A stretch of 64,000 bases of DNA from assembly GCF_035582795.1 (NCBI RefSeq), contig NW_027445436.1, positions 5,764,770-5,828,769 on the forward strand, read 5' to 3'. This document shows, piece by piece, positions 37,935 to 55,515 of this stretch (its first letter is position 1; each line of letters starts with the position of its first letter). The notes under the pieces were generated by a model. It was not told the DNA's origin. It searched no databases and saw only the letters and a program-made list of their open reading frames with translations. This stretch comes from Mycteria americana (lineage: Eukaryota; Chordata; Aves; Ciconiiformes; Ciconiidae). A program made the translations under genes and the position numbers.

Positions 37935-38076
37935 ATTCTGACTCTGACTCCTCTTCATCATCATCGTCATCATCATCATCATCATCATTGTTGCTTTCAT
38001 CCTCACTCTCTTCTTTGGCAATCTTCTGTCGTGCACTTTTGAATACAGACTGAAGAACAATGGAATCCTCATAGAT
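37935..38076 (-). CDS. SMARCA2: SMARCA2 exon, end of bromodomain and acidic run
   Basis: Reads [20 protein letters not shown], then [10 protein letters not shown], a run of ten Asp, and EEESESE, with acceptor ATACTGTAG and donor GTAAGT. The first half is the last helix of the bromodomain. The acidic run is encoded by a (GAT)n microsatellite and is Asp-rich, where the mammalian protein is Glu-rich. The last base starts a Ser codon shared with the next exon. Confidence 0.95.
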
Positions 38077-39649
38077 CTACAGTATGAAAGCAAACCTATG
38101 TCAGAACTGCAAGCCAAGCATCATCAAAAATTCACTTTTTTTCTTATACAAACTCACAGAACGTAGCCTTTTTATTACAAGTAACAATGCTTGTTTCATG
38201 AATTTTACAAAAAAATGCCAACATTGAATTTTCATGCTCTAAATGAAGAATCTGGCCAACAGTGAGCCACAAAAATACGACTCTTAAAATGTATCACACT
38301 TAAAACATCCAATTAGAGAAAGAGCTCATCCTGGAATGCAATTGTCTTTCTTTCATTATTATTTTTTACCACTAGAACTATGATATATTTTAATTAGATC
38401 ATAACAGCCTTGAAAAATTGTTATTCCAAAATCCAAAGTGTAAAAAAGAAAATAATTTATCCCAAGCAGCTTCAGAATTCCTTTAAGACTCCTTCCTTTA
38501 AGATCCAAAAAGACTGAAAATCAATGCTTATCCAAAACTCTATTAATATTTTGAAGCCTGCTAAGTATTTTTGGTACTATCAGCTTTTATATTAACCTCA
38601 TTGGAATAACATCTATGAATGAGAGGACTACACCTGGCTTGTAATGTATTTGCCAGATTAATTTAACAGAAATAAAAATTAAAAATAATAATGAGACACT
38701 ATAATCCTCTTAACAAAATGAGCTTGCACATACTGCTCTGTAAAACTTTGGAAGCAATGCATTCGTTAAATTGAACACACCATATAAGATCTGTCTCTCC
38801 CTGAAAGCACCTTTTAAGCCTCCAGCCCAGATGGAAATGCTTTGCTCAAAAAAAAAAAAAAAAGAGGAGCATGCATCATACTAATAAAACAAATATGAAG
38901 TATCTCACTTAAATTTTACTTTATTGTACACTTAAATATCTCTGTCTGAATTAAACTTATGGGTTTGTATCTTTTAATGTAAGTAGTGCACACATAAATA
39001 TTATATTTTAATGATATAAGTATGTCAGAGCAAAAGTGGATCCAAACTATTACACAGAATAAAAGAAAACCTAAAAAATTTGAGAACTACTGCAGGAATG
39101 TCCCAAGGTTCAATGAAAATCAAAATTAATGGTACAGGGAGTGTCTCAGACATAAATTAAAAACATTGTAGGTACATGTTATTTGGACTTCATGCTTTAA
39201 AAAGTAATACTAAATTTGGTAGATAACATTAGTATGTTGGAATGGAAAAAATTTCTGCATCATTGTGTGATACAAATCTGATTATTTCCAAAGAACAGAA
39301 ATATCTACTGAACATTTCTACCATTTCAGTATCATTACTGATAATCCTACCAAGAGAATAGCAACCAGTTTTCTGACAAAAATAATTGATTTCTCATTGA
39401 GAAATATTGATTTCTCATGTGACCATTGATTTTTCCTTGCATATTTTTACCTCCCTGATCAACTTCCAAACAATTTCAAACTTCTCAGTCATGTTTTTTG
39501 ATATCAGCTTCCCTTCTTATTTTTTTCCATTTCCTTTCATTAGCAGTAAAATAGCTATAAACATCTATATCACTAAGCAAAATCATTGCTTCTGAACAAT
39601 TAGTAAAATTTTCTCCCACACTTCCAATCGTTAATATTTTTTTCTTGAA
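38077..39649 (-). other. SMARCA2 intron, first part
   Basis: AT-rich; an A16-type homopolymer near 38848-38863. No gene recognised. Confidence 0.7.
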
Positions 39650-39960
39650 TAATTGAGCTGATTTTGATTTTTTTCAGTTAATTGAATTTTGTTAAGATAT
39701 CAAAAATCTGTACAACAGACAACATTTTATTCTGCTTGTACACAAGAAAAATAATCAAGTAATGATCATTTGTAGTAAACAACCCCTCATTTTTAATTGA
39801 ATGTTCAATTTCTTTGTTATTTGTCAAGATAACATGATATAAAATTCCTCTGTATAGAAAATGGTCATCTATAGTGGTTAGACACTTGTAAAATGCATTC
39901 ATATTGGCAGCATGTGACATCCAGTTTATAACATTTTTACTGAAGTCCCCCATGACATCT
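39650..39960 (-). repeat. Ancient CR1/L3-like endonuclease relic
   Basis: The minus-strand frame (39953-39678) starts MGDFSKNVINWMSHAANMN and contains LTNNKEIEHSIKNEGLF and TNDHYLIIF. These align with the CR1-clade endonuclease motifs GDFN.P.INW, LTN.KE and SDH..IEF. Its codons are AT-rich and it is very different from the young CR1s, so it is an old insertion. Flanking parts are too decayed to delimit. Confidence 0.7.
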
Positions 39961-45447
<5,487 letters not shown>

Positions 45448-46134
45448 TGTCACCGAAATCGGGAATCAAACTCCTTAACACCAATGCAGTATTAAGAAGC
45501 AGGCATTCTTTAATACAGCACCGGATGTACGGGGGATCATTCCACCTAGCATGCATACCACAGGTTACATCAACCAAAGCTTATATTATCCAATTACATA
45601 CATATGCATCAAATTTCCCAGAATGATCATGCATATTCATTCTATTTCCCAGAACTAATTATCATATTTGCGTGGTCATTACGCATGCGTCCTTGAGCTC
45701 CGAGGGGCTTCCGTGGGGGTCTCTGGTGGTCCTTGGTGGTCGTACAGGTGTGTCCTTTAGTTGACCCCTTCTTCTGGACATGCGCAATCCCACCTTGCTT
45801 ATGTAACCCGTTTTCCTTCTTCATGGTGCATGGTCCCTAACAACGATTGGCACCCTTATTCCTATTCTAACACAAACCAATTATTCTAACTACTCCTCGA
45901 CTCATTGTCAAGATGGGCTGGGGCTGTACTGGGAGCATAGCAGCATGTCCGTACTACTCCTCGTCCTATTGTCTTTGGGCATGGCGGCATATCCATAGCC
46001 ATAGATGGATAAACACAATATTAAAGTATTGTCTACCCGGCTCCTATCCCTATGTTGCTTAGTTACAAAAGAACAAACTAATCACTTTGGTTACATTTGG
46101 TTATAGTACCATTTTCCCAGAATCTCCTATCACA
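45448..46134 (-). repeat. Solo LTR, minus orientation (ERVK-like guess)
   Basis: Plus-strand ends are TGTCACCGAAATC and TCCTATCACA, so it has TG...CA termini. On the minus strand an ATTAAA signal lies near 45511, about 60 bp before the end GATTTCGGTGACA. No pol or gag is attached. A convincing target duplication was not found, so the boundaries are provisional. Confidence 0.6.
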
Positions 46135-48220
46135 GAAACATTACCTCCTGCTCCCTTTTTGTATGTGTTTCCATATTGCATGTTTGAAAAGACAATATTT
46201 ATGTAATCAAAAATGAGTGTTATGGGTATGGTGGAAGAAAATTATTAATTCTGAATGCCATTCTCTGGTTTTTAATCCATATTTCCACTTTTATAAACAA
46301 AAAATAATAAACTCTATAGCCACCATATAAAAAAGCATGAGCAGTAATCATTTATGTTTGCCTAGCAACTAGCAGACTACATGTTGAAGAGCAAGAGTGA
46401 CCAGAATAAATTAACAGAATTGACTGTGACAGAAAGATGAGTGATGGTTCACTACTATTGTATTAGTTAATCCTTTTATTCCCATGTGTGTTCACGTGTG
46501 AATACTTACATATTATATAGGTTAAAATTCCTTAAGGAATACTACTCCTTTTTATCAAAACTCTTTCCCCTTCAGGTATTTGAAACTAATGAAACCAGAA
46601 AGGAAAAATAACAATGTAGCTGAAACTGCAAGATGTTCACATTTCTTTGGCAAATTTCACACCTCAACAAACACTGAAATTCCATTTACATGGGTTTAGT
46701 GAAGAGTCCTGCATGCTTGCTCTAGTCAGAGTTCTCACACCTAGCACTAGTGTGCTAATTACAACTCCCATTCAAGTGCAACTCACAGTGAAGTTGTTCT
46801 AAAAAAATCCCAAATACAAAAAACCCACCTTCATGGTAAGGTTGTTATTTTGTATTTATAACCTTCCAGCAGTAATCCAGACAGGTGGAGAGATTATTCA
46901 CTTTTGTTAAATTTATTTTATTTTTTTTCCCTTTCCAAGATTATTTGACTTCACTAGTAGATGGAAGACATTTCCCTATTATTCAAATGGGAATAGATAG
47001 AAATAGCAATTCCTATTTTTGATGTATGGCTACACAGGCCATAATCTTGATCAGGGTATCAATCACAACTATTTATTTTGTATGCTTGAAGACTTCAGAG
47101 TATTGATTGGTATAATTAATTACTATTTACATTACTGATGACCAGTTACATTACTCACTATTTTATAACACAGCTAAAAGCTAGTCACTTGAGGAAACCT
47201 CTGAAACAGTCCAAATTAAAACAATTTTACAGACAAAGAAAAATCCTCTCCCCTGAACTAATCTGTCAAAACTAGGATGGTACAAGTACTAATTTAAAAA
47301 ATTTTAGCTTTAATGATGCAGTGATGAAAATGCTACACACCAAAAATATGGGAAGTCTTCTGTTCAAGCAAGAAACATGGGCAGGACACAATGACCCAAC
47401 TCTCCAATTTATTGCCTTATTTAATATGGTTAACAACCACCTACTAAGAGGAGGAAGCTTTGTGAAGTTATCAGGTAAGGCTCTACACTCACTACTTTGT
47501 CTAGGTCTAATGAGCTGAGTAGAGAGTAGGTGGATCACAGAAGCACACCACTTCATACAACAGAGTTATTATGGTCATAGAGATCTGGTAGGAGTCAACT
47601 GTTGCTATCTAAGCAAAGTTAATGCAAAGTAACAGATGCAGCAAAATGTCACCAAGGCATTAAAGAACAAACTACTGCAAGGGAGGAGAGTACAGTGAAG
47701 TTGTAGGGAAGGTGGAGGAATATTGGATCAAATGAATTTTTTTGCATTTATAAATCAGGAAAGGGAAAAACTAACTTTTGAGGATTCTAGACTAATAGTT
47801 TATCTTACTTTGAAATTTAAAAATAAGGGAAAGCACTCACAGGAGGAAGAAGATGGTTTTGGAGTCTAAGGCAGCATGCATGTCCATGGTGCAAACAGAG
47901 CAGCTAGGGCTCAGCTTGATCTCATTTGGCATATAAATTCCTAGTTCAGTAAAACCATGTTTTTATTTCCAGTAAAATTGTTCCTAATTTCAAAAGGGTA
48001 AAATAATTACCCTGGTCATATAGAGAAACTTTGGTTTCTAAAAACATAAGAAAAGAATTACAAATTAATCTCTACACCAGCCTTCTATGTGGACATTCTC
48101 AATTTCAGAGGGAATGAAAGACAGAAAGGTTAAAAATGAGTATCAGAACTGGAAAAAAAAGACGGAAGTGCTGGACATATTCATTTCAACCATCTTTCCC
48201 CTTGAAGGGGAAATTCAAAT
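46135..48220. other. Single-copy sequence
   Basis: AT-rich; no exon, RNA gene or transposon recognised. Confidence 0.5.
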
Positions 48221-48615
48221 TGTAACTGCTCAACAATGGTAATTCGTGACAAAGGAATGATCTGGCATGGAGGGCAAGAAGGCCCAACTGCAGAACGGGT
48301 GAAACTGCCTGATGAGATAAGAAATGCCGTGGTATTGTCTTGTAACAATCGTGGAGTGCAAGTGCTCAGGGGCCACTTTTGGTAAACACAACTGGCGCTA
48401 GGGGATGAACCAAACACCGGGCTAAAGGTGCCCGATACAGACACTCACATGATTGGCACAGGTGTAAGTATGTAAGGAATTGGCTCATGTTGCATCTTTG
48501 CAGAGTCCTTGTAGAACCGCTTATTGCGGTAGGACTCTGTCCAATGCATCGCTCATTAAATCTTTTTATATATAAGCACAAATGTGTGTTTAATTCACCT
48601 CAAGGGGTACAATAA
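48221..48615 (+). repeat. Possible solo LTR, plus orientation
   Basis: A GC-richer block in AT-rich surroundings. It runs from about TGTAACTGCTCAACAATGG to CACCTCAAGGGGTACA, with an R-U5-like 3' part (TGCATCTTTGCAGAGTCC, CTCATTAAATC, ATTTAATTCACC). An ATTAAA signal lies near 48556. No flanking duplication or internal genes are seen. Confidence 0.45.
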
Positions 48616-49266
48616 AAATTCCCTAACACCCTAAACAATTGTCTTATATCACAAATACAGACCAAGGTTTAACACCTACAAGGGCACCTTTTCTAACTTG
48701 CAGATAGTAGTTTCTTAAGTGTAGAAATAATTGCAACAAAATCCAAAACCAAAACACTTTAGACATTGCAGATGGGGTCTGTAAAGATGATGTTTATGTC
48801 TAAAAATGTCAGTGTCATCCCCAAGTTTTTCCCCACTTGTGATTTTAATTCTAAATTACAGAGGGCAAATGCAATCCCTGACACAAAGGTAATACGTTTA
48901 TAGATACCAAAAGATTAATGAAATAATATCCCACTCATAATTTGGTGTTAGAAATTCATACTAGAGACAACAGTAAGAACAGTGTAGTGAAAAAAAAGCA
49001 CAGCTATCAGAGGGGCTAATAAGTACAATTTCCTAATGTTTTCTTTTTTTTTGTAACTTTGGGAAATTAATTACCTAGGCAAGGGTTTTGTTTGTTTATT
49101 TTTAAATGTTAGATATCTGCTTCAGGATGATTTGTTTTAGAAGACTTCATTCAAACAATTAAACTTCTGAAAATAAAAGCTAGCAGACAAACTCCTGTGA
49201 AGTTAAAAATTCTATTTTTACAACTGTTCTAGTGCTTCTGTACTTTGAACAGTAATGCAACATTGA
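48616..49266. other. Single-copy sequence
   Basis: AT-rich, nothing recognised. Confidence 0.5.
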
Positions 49267-52200
49267 GTCTCCGAGGCGAGCTGCTCCGGTGCCTGTCCGG
49301 TCCGCAGCGGAGCAGCAGATCTTGGCGTACAGGGGGGGTTTCCTGAGACAGGGAAACACCAGGGCAGTGGAGAGACCTGCCAGGAGCCGGCAGCTCTCGC
49401 GAGAGACGCTAACGAGGCCTGGGCGTTGCCAGAGCAACCGCGGCCACCCCACCCCCCCGCCTATAAAAAGCAGCCTAGGGAGCATTAGCAACCAGGGTGT
49501 AGTGTGTCAGTTTGTGCGTGAGGAGTGTCATCACCCTACCAGCTCCAAAGGTCAGTTCAATTGGTGGTCATCACCCTCCCAGAAGGAGCTTAGCTATGGT
49601 ATCCACCCAGCAGAAAGCTATGTCCTCTCCACTCACCAGAATGGATGTGGCAACCCAGACAGAGCTCCCATGAAAACATGCAGCCATCCAGATCTCAGGC
49701 TGCAGGGTGTGCCAGAGCCTTTCACTAGTACCTGATGGCAGTAGTGAGAACAGCTGTATGAGGTGTGACCAAGTAGATGATCTGCTCAGCTTGGTGGGAG
49801 AGCTTTGAGAAGAAGTGGACAGGTTAAGAAGCATCAGGGAGTCTGAGAAAGAGATAGATTGGTGGAACCATGCTCTGCCTTTCCTGAGACAGAAACAGGA
49901 ACAGCCACCAGAAAAAACACAAGATCAAGGGGATCCTGTATCCTCCTCCCGCCAGGCAGAAGGCAGTAGCTTAAAGGAAAGGAGTGAATAGAGGCAAGTC
50001 CACGCTCGGGGTGGCAGGTGAACCCCCTCCTTGCCTACCTTGCCTTCCCAGGTGCCTCTGTACAACAGGTATGAGGCTCTGGATTTGGAAGGTCAGTCAA
50101 TGGATGATGTGGATGATGGTCCATCTACACCAGAGGTGTTGCCAAGGTCAGAAAGGCCTACCTCCCATATCGTGACCACCTCCACAAGGAAAAAAAGACA
50201 GGTTATAGTAGTAGGTGACTCCCTTCTGAGGGGAACAGAGGGTCTAATATGCCGGACAGACCCTCCTCTTAGGGAAGTCTGCTGCCTCCCTGGGGCCTGG
50301 GTTAAGGACATCACTAGGAAACTTCCTAGCCTGATACAGCCCTCAGACTATTGCCCATTACTGCTTTTCCACATGGGTGGCGATGAAGCCACAATGCATA
50401 GTCCAAGGCTAATCAAAAGAGACTTCAGGGCCTTGGGATGGTTGGTAAGGGAATCTGGAACCCGGGTAATTTTCTCCTCTGTCCTTCCAGTTGCAGGCAG
50501 TGATACTGGAAGACTTACATATCCAAAGAGATACAGACAGACCCAGTCTATTGATACATGGCTTTGTGGCTGGTGTCACCGCCAGAATTTTGGGGTTTTC
50601 GATAATGGGATGGTCTACACGGCACCAGGCCTGCTGGCATTGGATGGGATTCACCTTTCTCAAAGGGGGAAGACGGTCTTTGCTCACAAGCTAGCAGGGC
50701 TGATTGACAGAGCTTTAAACTAGACTTGAAGGAGGAGGGGGATAATATCAGGCTTGCCTGTGACAAACCATGGGATGACATGCTAAGGTTTGAGGGACAG
50801 GGTGCTAGCAAGGGCCCTCAGCCTGTTGCTCTGAGACTTGCTGGGTACACTGGAGCACACTTGAAGTCTTACAGAGACGAGTCAGGGGCTCCTGAGGTAA
50901 TAGGAGCCAACAGGGAAACACCAGTGAAATACCTCAAAGGAATTAAGGGGTGTTCCGCTAAAAAGGTGATACTTCCGACAGCCCAGCTGAAGTGCCTCTA
51001 CACCAATACACGCAGCATGGGCAACAAACAGGAGGAGTTAGAAGCCACTGTACTGCTAGAAAGCTACGACCTAGTTGCCATTACTGAAACTTGGTGGGAC
51101 AAATCCTGTGACCAGAGCGCTGCTATCGATGGCTACAGGCTGTTCAGAAGGGACAGGCAAGGAAGGAGGGGCAGAGGGGTTGCCCTCTACATCAAGAAAT
51201 GGATAGAGTGTGAAGAGCTGTCCCTGAAGAATAGCCACGAGCAGGTTGAAAGCTTATAGGTAAGAATTAGAGACCGAGGCAACAAAGGGAACCTTGTGGT
51301 TGGTGTCTACTGTAGGCCACCTGATCAAGGGGAGCCTACTGACGAAGCCTTCTTACTCCAGCTACAGGAGGCATCGCGCTCGCAGGCTCTCATCCTGCTG
51401 GGGGACTTAAACCACCCCGACATCTGCTGGAAAAGTAGCATGGCGAGCTGTAGGCAATCCAGGAGACTCCTGGAGTGCATTGAGGATAATTTCTTAGGCT
51501 AGGTAATAGACAGCCCTACCAGAGGGGATGTGTTACTGGATCTGTTACTGTTGGTCACCAATGCAAGTGAGCTAATCAGAGGCATCAAGATTGGAGGCAG
51601 CCTGGGCTGCAGTGATCATGCACTGGTGGAGTTTGCAGTCCTGAGGGATATGGGACAGGCAAAGAGTAAAGTCAGGACCCTGAATTTTAGGAAAGCAAAC
51701 TTCCAGCTCTTCAAGGAGTTAGTCAATGGGACCCCCTGGGAAACTGCCCTCAGGGACAAGGGAGCAGAACAGAGCTGGCAGATCTTTAAGGATGCTTTCC
51801 ATAGAGTGCAAGAGCTCTGGATCCCCAGGTGTAAGAAATCAGGAAAGGAAGGCAAGAGACCAGCATGGCTGAGTTGAGACATGCTGGTCAAACTAAAGGG
51901 CAAGAAGGAAATGCACAGGCAGTGGAAGCAGGGACAGGTATCCTGGGAAGAGTATAGGGACACTGCCCGGTTGTGTAGGGATGGGGTCAGGAAGGCCAAG
52001 GCACAGCTGGAGCTGAATTTGGCAAGCGCCGCAAAGAATAACAAGAAGGGCTTCTACAGGTATGTCAGCCAGAAAAGGAAGGCCAAAGTGTACCCCCCCG
52101 ATGAACACGACTGGCAAACTGGTAACAATGGACGAGGAGAAGGCTGAGGTACTCAACAACTTTTTTGCCTCAGTCTTCACTGGCAATCTCTCTTCCCACA

Positions 52201-53831
52201 CCTCTCGAGTGGATGGACCTCAAGGCAGGGACTGGGGGAGCAAAGTCCCTCCCACTGTAAGAGAAGATCAGGTTCAAGACCACCTGAGGAACCTGAACAT
52301 ATATAAGTCTATGGGACCTGACGAGATGCATCCCAGAGTCCTGAGGGAATTGGCTGATGTAGTTGCCAAGCCACTCTCCATGATAGTCATGGCGGTCAGG
52401 TGAAGTCCCCAGTGACTGGAAGAAGGGAAATATTGCACCCATTTTTAAAAAGGGTAGAAAGGAGGACCCTGGGAACTACTGACCTGTCAGCCTCACATCT
52501 GTGCCTGGGAAGATCATGGAACAGATCCTCCTAGAAGCTATGCTAAGGCACATGGAGGACAGGGAGGTGATTCGAGACAGCCAGTATGGCTTCCCCAAGG
52601 GCAAGTCTTGCCTGACCAACCTAGTGGCCTTCTATGATGAAGTGGCTACATCAGTGGACAAGGGAAGAGCTACGGGTGTCATCTGTCTGGACTTATGTAA
52701 GGCCTTTGACACAGTCCCCCACAACATCCTTCTCTCTAAATTGGAGACATACGGATTTGATGTATGAACTGTTTGGTGGATAAGGAATTGGCTGGATGGT
52801 CGCATCCGGAGAGTAGTGGTCAACGGCTCAATGTCCGGATGGAGATCAGTGATGAGTGGTGTCCCTCAAGGGTCCGTACTGGGACCAGTGCTGTTCAATA
52901 TTTTCATCAATGACATAGACAGTGGGATCGAGTGCACCCTCAGCAAGTTTGCAGATGACACCAAGCTGAGTGGTGTGGTTGACATGCCTGAGGGAAGGGA
53001 TGCCATTCAGAGGGACCTGGACAAGCTCAGGAAGTGGGCCCATGAGGTTCAACAAGGCCAAGTGCAAGGTCCTGCACCTGGGTCAGGACACCCCCTGGTA
53101 TCAATACAGGCTGGGGGATGAAGGGGTTGAGAGCAGCCCTGCAGAGAAGGACTTGGGGATGCTGGTGGGTGAAAAGCTGGACAATGTGCGCTTGCAGCCC
53201 AGAAAGCCAATCATCTCCTGGACTGCATACAAAGAAGCGTGGCCAGCAGGTCAAGGGAAGTAATTCTCCCCCTCTGCTCTGGTGAGACCCCACCTGGAGT
53301 ACTGCATCCAGCTCTGGAGTCCTCAGTACAGGAAAGACATGGACCTGTTAGAGTGGGTCCAGAGGAGGGCCACAAAAACGATCAGAGGGCTGGAACACCT
53401 CTCCTATGAAGAAAGGCTGAGAGAGTTGGGGTTGTTCAGCCTGGGGAAGAGAAGGCTTCGGGGAAACCTTATTGTGGCTTTCCAGTACTTAAAGGGGGCT
53501 TATGAGAAAGATGGGGACAGACTTTTTAGTAGGGCCTGTAGCGATAGGACAAGGGGTAATGGTTTTAAACTAAAAGAAGGTAGATTCAGACTAGATATAA
53601 GGAAGAAATTTTTTTATGATGTTGTGAACATCATAAAAAAATTGTTGAAACACTGGAACAGGTTGCCCAGAGAAGTTGTGGATGCCTCATCATTGGAAGT
53701 ATTCAAAGTCAGGTTGGATGAGGCTTTGAGCAACCTGATCTAGTGAAAGATGTCCCTGCTCATTGCAGGGGGATCGGAGTAGATGATCTTTAAAGGTCCC
53801 TTCCAACCCAAACCATTCTATGATTCTATTG
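49267..53831 (+). mobile_element. Full-length CR1 LINE, ORFs broken
   Basis: About 4.56 kb, from the 5' end CTCCGAGGCGAGCTGCTCC (shared with the intact copy) through a GC-rich 5'UTR, ORF1 (about 49600-50723), ORF2 (about 50990-53743) and a 3' end in ATTCTATGATTCTAT at 53815-53829. The ORF1 esterase part is open at 50031-50723 ([35 protein letters not shown]). In ORF2 the endonuclease (YTNTRSMGNKQ, ITETWWDKS) has a stop after VESL at about 51257 and others near 51500 and 51878. RT motifs [16 protein letters not shown] and FADDTKLSG remain. The catalytic LDFSKAFD is altered to LDLCKAFD at about 52690. It is old relative to the copy at 17.4-22.1 kb. Confidence 0.92.
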
Positions 53832-53957
53832 AGGGGATGGGGGAAAATTTCTGTACTAAGTAAAGCAAGGAATAGTATGAGAAAGACAGGTGATTGATGT
53901 AGCTATTTGTGTTAGCTATTGATGACCACACTTTGAGATGGGAGTAAGGCATATATC
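53832..53957. other. Short unique spacer between CR1s
   Basis: Separates the 3' end of one CR1 from the 3' end of the oppositely oriented next one (tail-to-tail). Confidence 0.6.
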
Positions 53958-55150
53958 ATAGAACAGCCCAGGTTGGAAGAGACCATGAAAGATCATCTGG
54001 TCCAACCTGTTGTGTGAAAGGGAGCCTAGATGAGATTATCTAGCACCCTGTCCAATTGCATCTTGAAAACCTCCAGTGATGGGGACTCCACCAGGTCCCT
54101 GGGGAGGTTGTTCCAGTGAATGATTGTTCTTGCTGTAAAAAATTTCGTTCTTATATTGAAATGAAACCTCTCCCAGTGCAACTTGAACCCCTTGCCCCTT
54201 GTCTTCTCCATGTGGCTCCTTGTGAAGAGAGAGCCTCCATCCTCTTTGTAGCCACCCTTTAAGTACTGGAATACTGTGATGAGGTCCCCCCTGAGCCTTC
54301 TCTTCTCCAGGGAGAAAAGACCTATCTCCTTCAGTCTTTCCTCATAGGACAGGTTCTCCAGCCCTTTGATCGTCTTCATGGCCCTCCCTTGGACCCTTTC
54401 CAGTCTGTCCACATCTTTCTTGAATTGTGGGGACCAGAACTGGACATAGTACTCCAGGTGCAGCCTGACAAGCGCTGAGTAGAGTGGGATGATCACATCT
54501 CTATCTCTGCTAGTAATGCCCCTGTGGATGCAGCCCAGGATCCCATTTGCTTTTGTTGCTGCGGTGGCGCACTGCTGACCCGTGTTCAGCTTGTTGTCCA
54601 CCAGGTCCCTTTCAGCAAGGCTGCTCCCCAGCCACACAGATCCTAGCCTGTACTGGGCTCTTTGGTAATGTCGTCCCAGGTGCAGGACCTTGCATTTGTC
54701 TTTGCTAAACTTCACACTGTTCTTGCTTGCCCACTCTTCCAGCCTGTCCAGGTCTCTCTGTAAGATGGCTCTCCCTTCTGATGTGTCCACCTCACCACCC
54801 AGTTTAGTGTCATCAGCAAACTTGGTGAGGGTGCTTTCAATCCCATCGTCCAGATCATTTATGAAGATGTTGAAGAGCATGGGGCCCAGTATTGATCCCT
54901 AGGGGACTCCACTTGTGACAGCTTGCTAGTCTGAGTAAAAAAAACATTGATCACCACCCTCTGGGTGCAGCCTATTTGTCAATTTCCTACCCATCTCGCA
55001 GACCACCCATCTAGTCTGCAACTTGCCAGTTTATCCAGGAGAAGGCTGTGGGAAACAGGGTCAAATGCTTTGCTGAAGTCCAGGTAAACAATATCCGCTA
55101 CTGTCCCTATGTCAACAGAAGATGTTACTTTGTTGTAGAAGGTGATCAGG
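53958..55150 (-). repeat. CR1 LINE fragment, RT to 3' end
   Basis: Minus-strand RT ([20 protein letters not shown] at about 55090-55110) and C-terminal region. The frame 54880-54026 is open for 284 codons after [27 protein letters not shown] stop sits at GVPQG around 54900, and a one-codon-scale loss occurs in the AERDLV / DNKLN segment near 54600. The element is cut at about 55150 by the ERV env remnant; its upstream ORF2 part is not seen on the other side. Confidence 0.88.
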
Positions 55151-55431
55151 AGGATGAGAGTCAGAAAGTAAAGGAACTTGTTGCTGATTATAAAGAAAGG
55201 ATAAAGTGTTTGCAACAGGCTGCCAAGAGTGCTGAAGCTAAGAATGCTCAGCAGGCTCAGAAGCTAGTGCAGGTGACAGTGGTGATGGCTGCACAAAAGG
55301 CAGAACACATTCACGGGAAAAAGAACAAAGGGAAACAGGATTTGGAAGACTTAATGGCAGTTCAGAGTGAGGATTGGGATCCAGAAACATGGGATGGAGT
55401 CATCTGGGAATCAAGTAAGCATGAAGATTAA
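55151..55431 (+). pseudogene. Charged, helix-rich ORF upstream of ERV env
   Basis: About 90 in-frame codons entered directly from the CR1 junction: QEDESQKVKELVADYKERIK, Ala/Gln-rich helix, a KGKQDLEDLM stretch and an acidic Trp-containing end (EDWDPETWDG). Glu/Lys and Ala/Gln spacing suggests a coiled coil. It precedes env in the same orientation, so it may be the end of pol or an extra ERV reading frame. No family is recognised. There is no start codon of its own; its 5' part is cut off. Confidence 0.45.
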
Positions 55432-55515
55432 GAGTGCAATATGGCAGTTGTTTGGACCCATATAATATCCCAGGGTCCACAAGATCCATCTCAGGGTGTA
55501 TCCGAATGACCTCAT

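Noticed and set aside
37868-38053. Poly-Ser ORF on the plus strand
   Set aside because: Reverse reading of the (GAT)n acidic run in the SMARCA2 exon.
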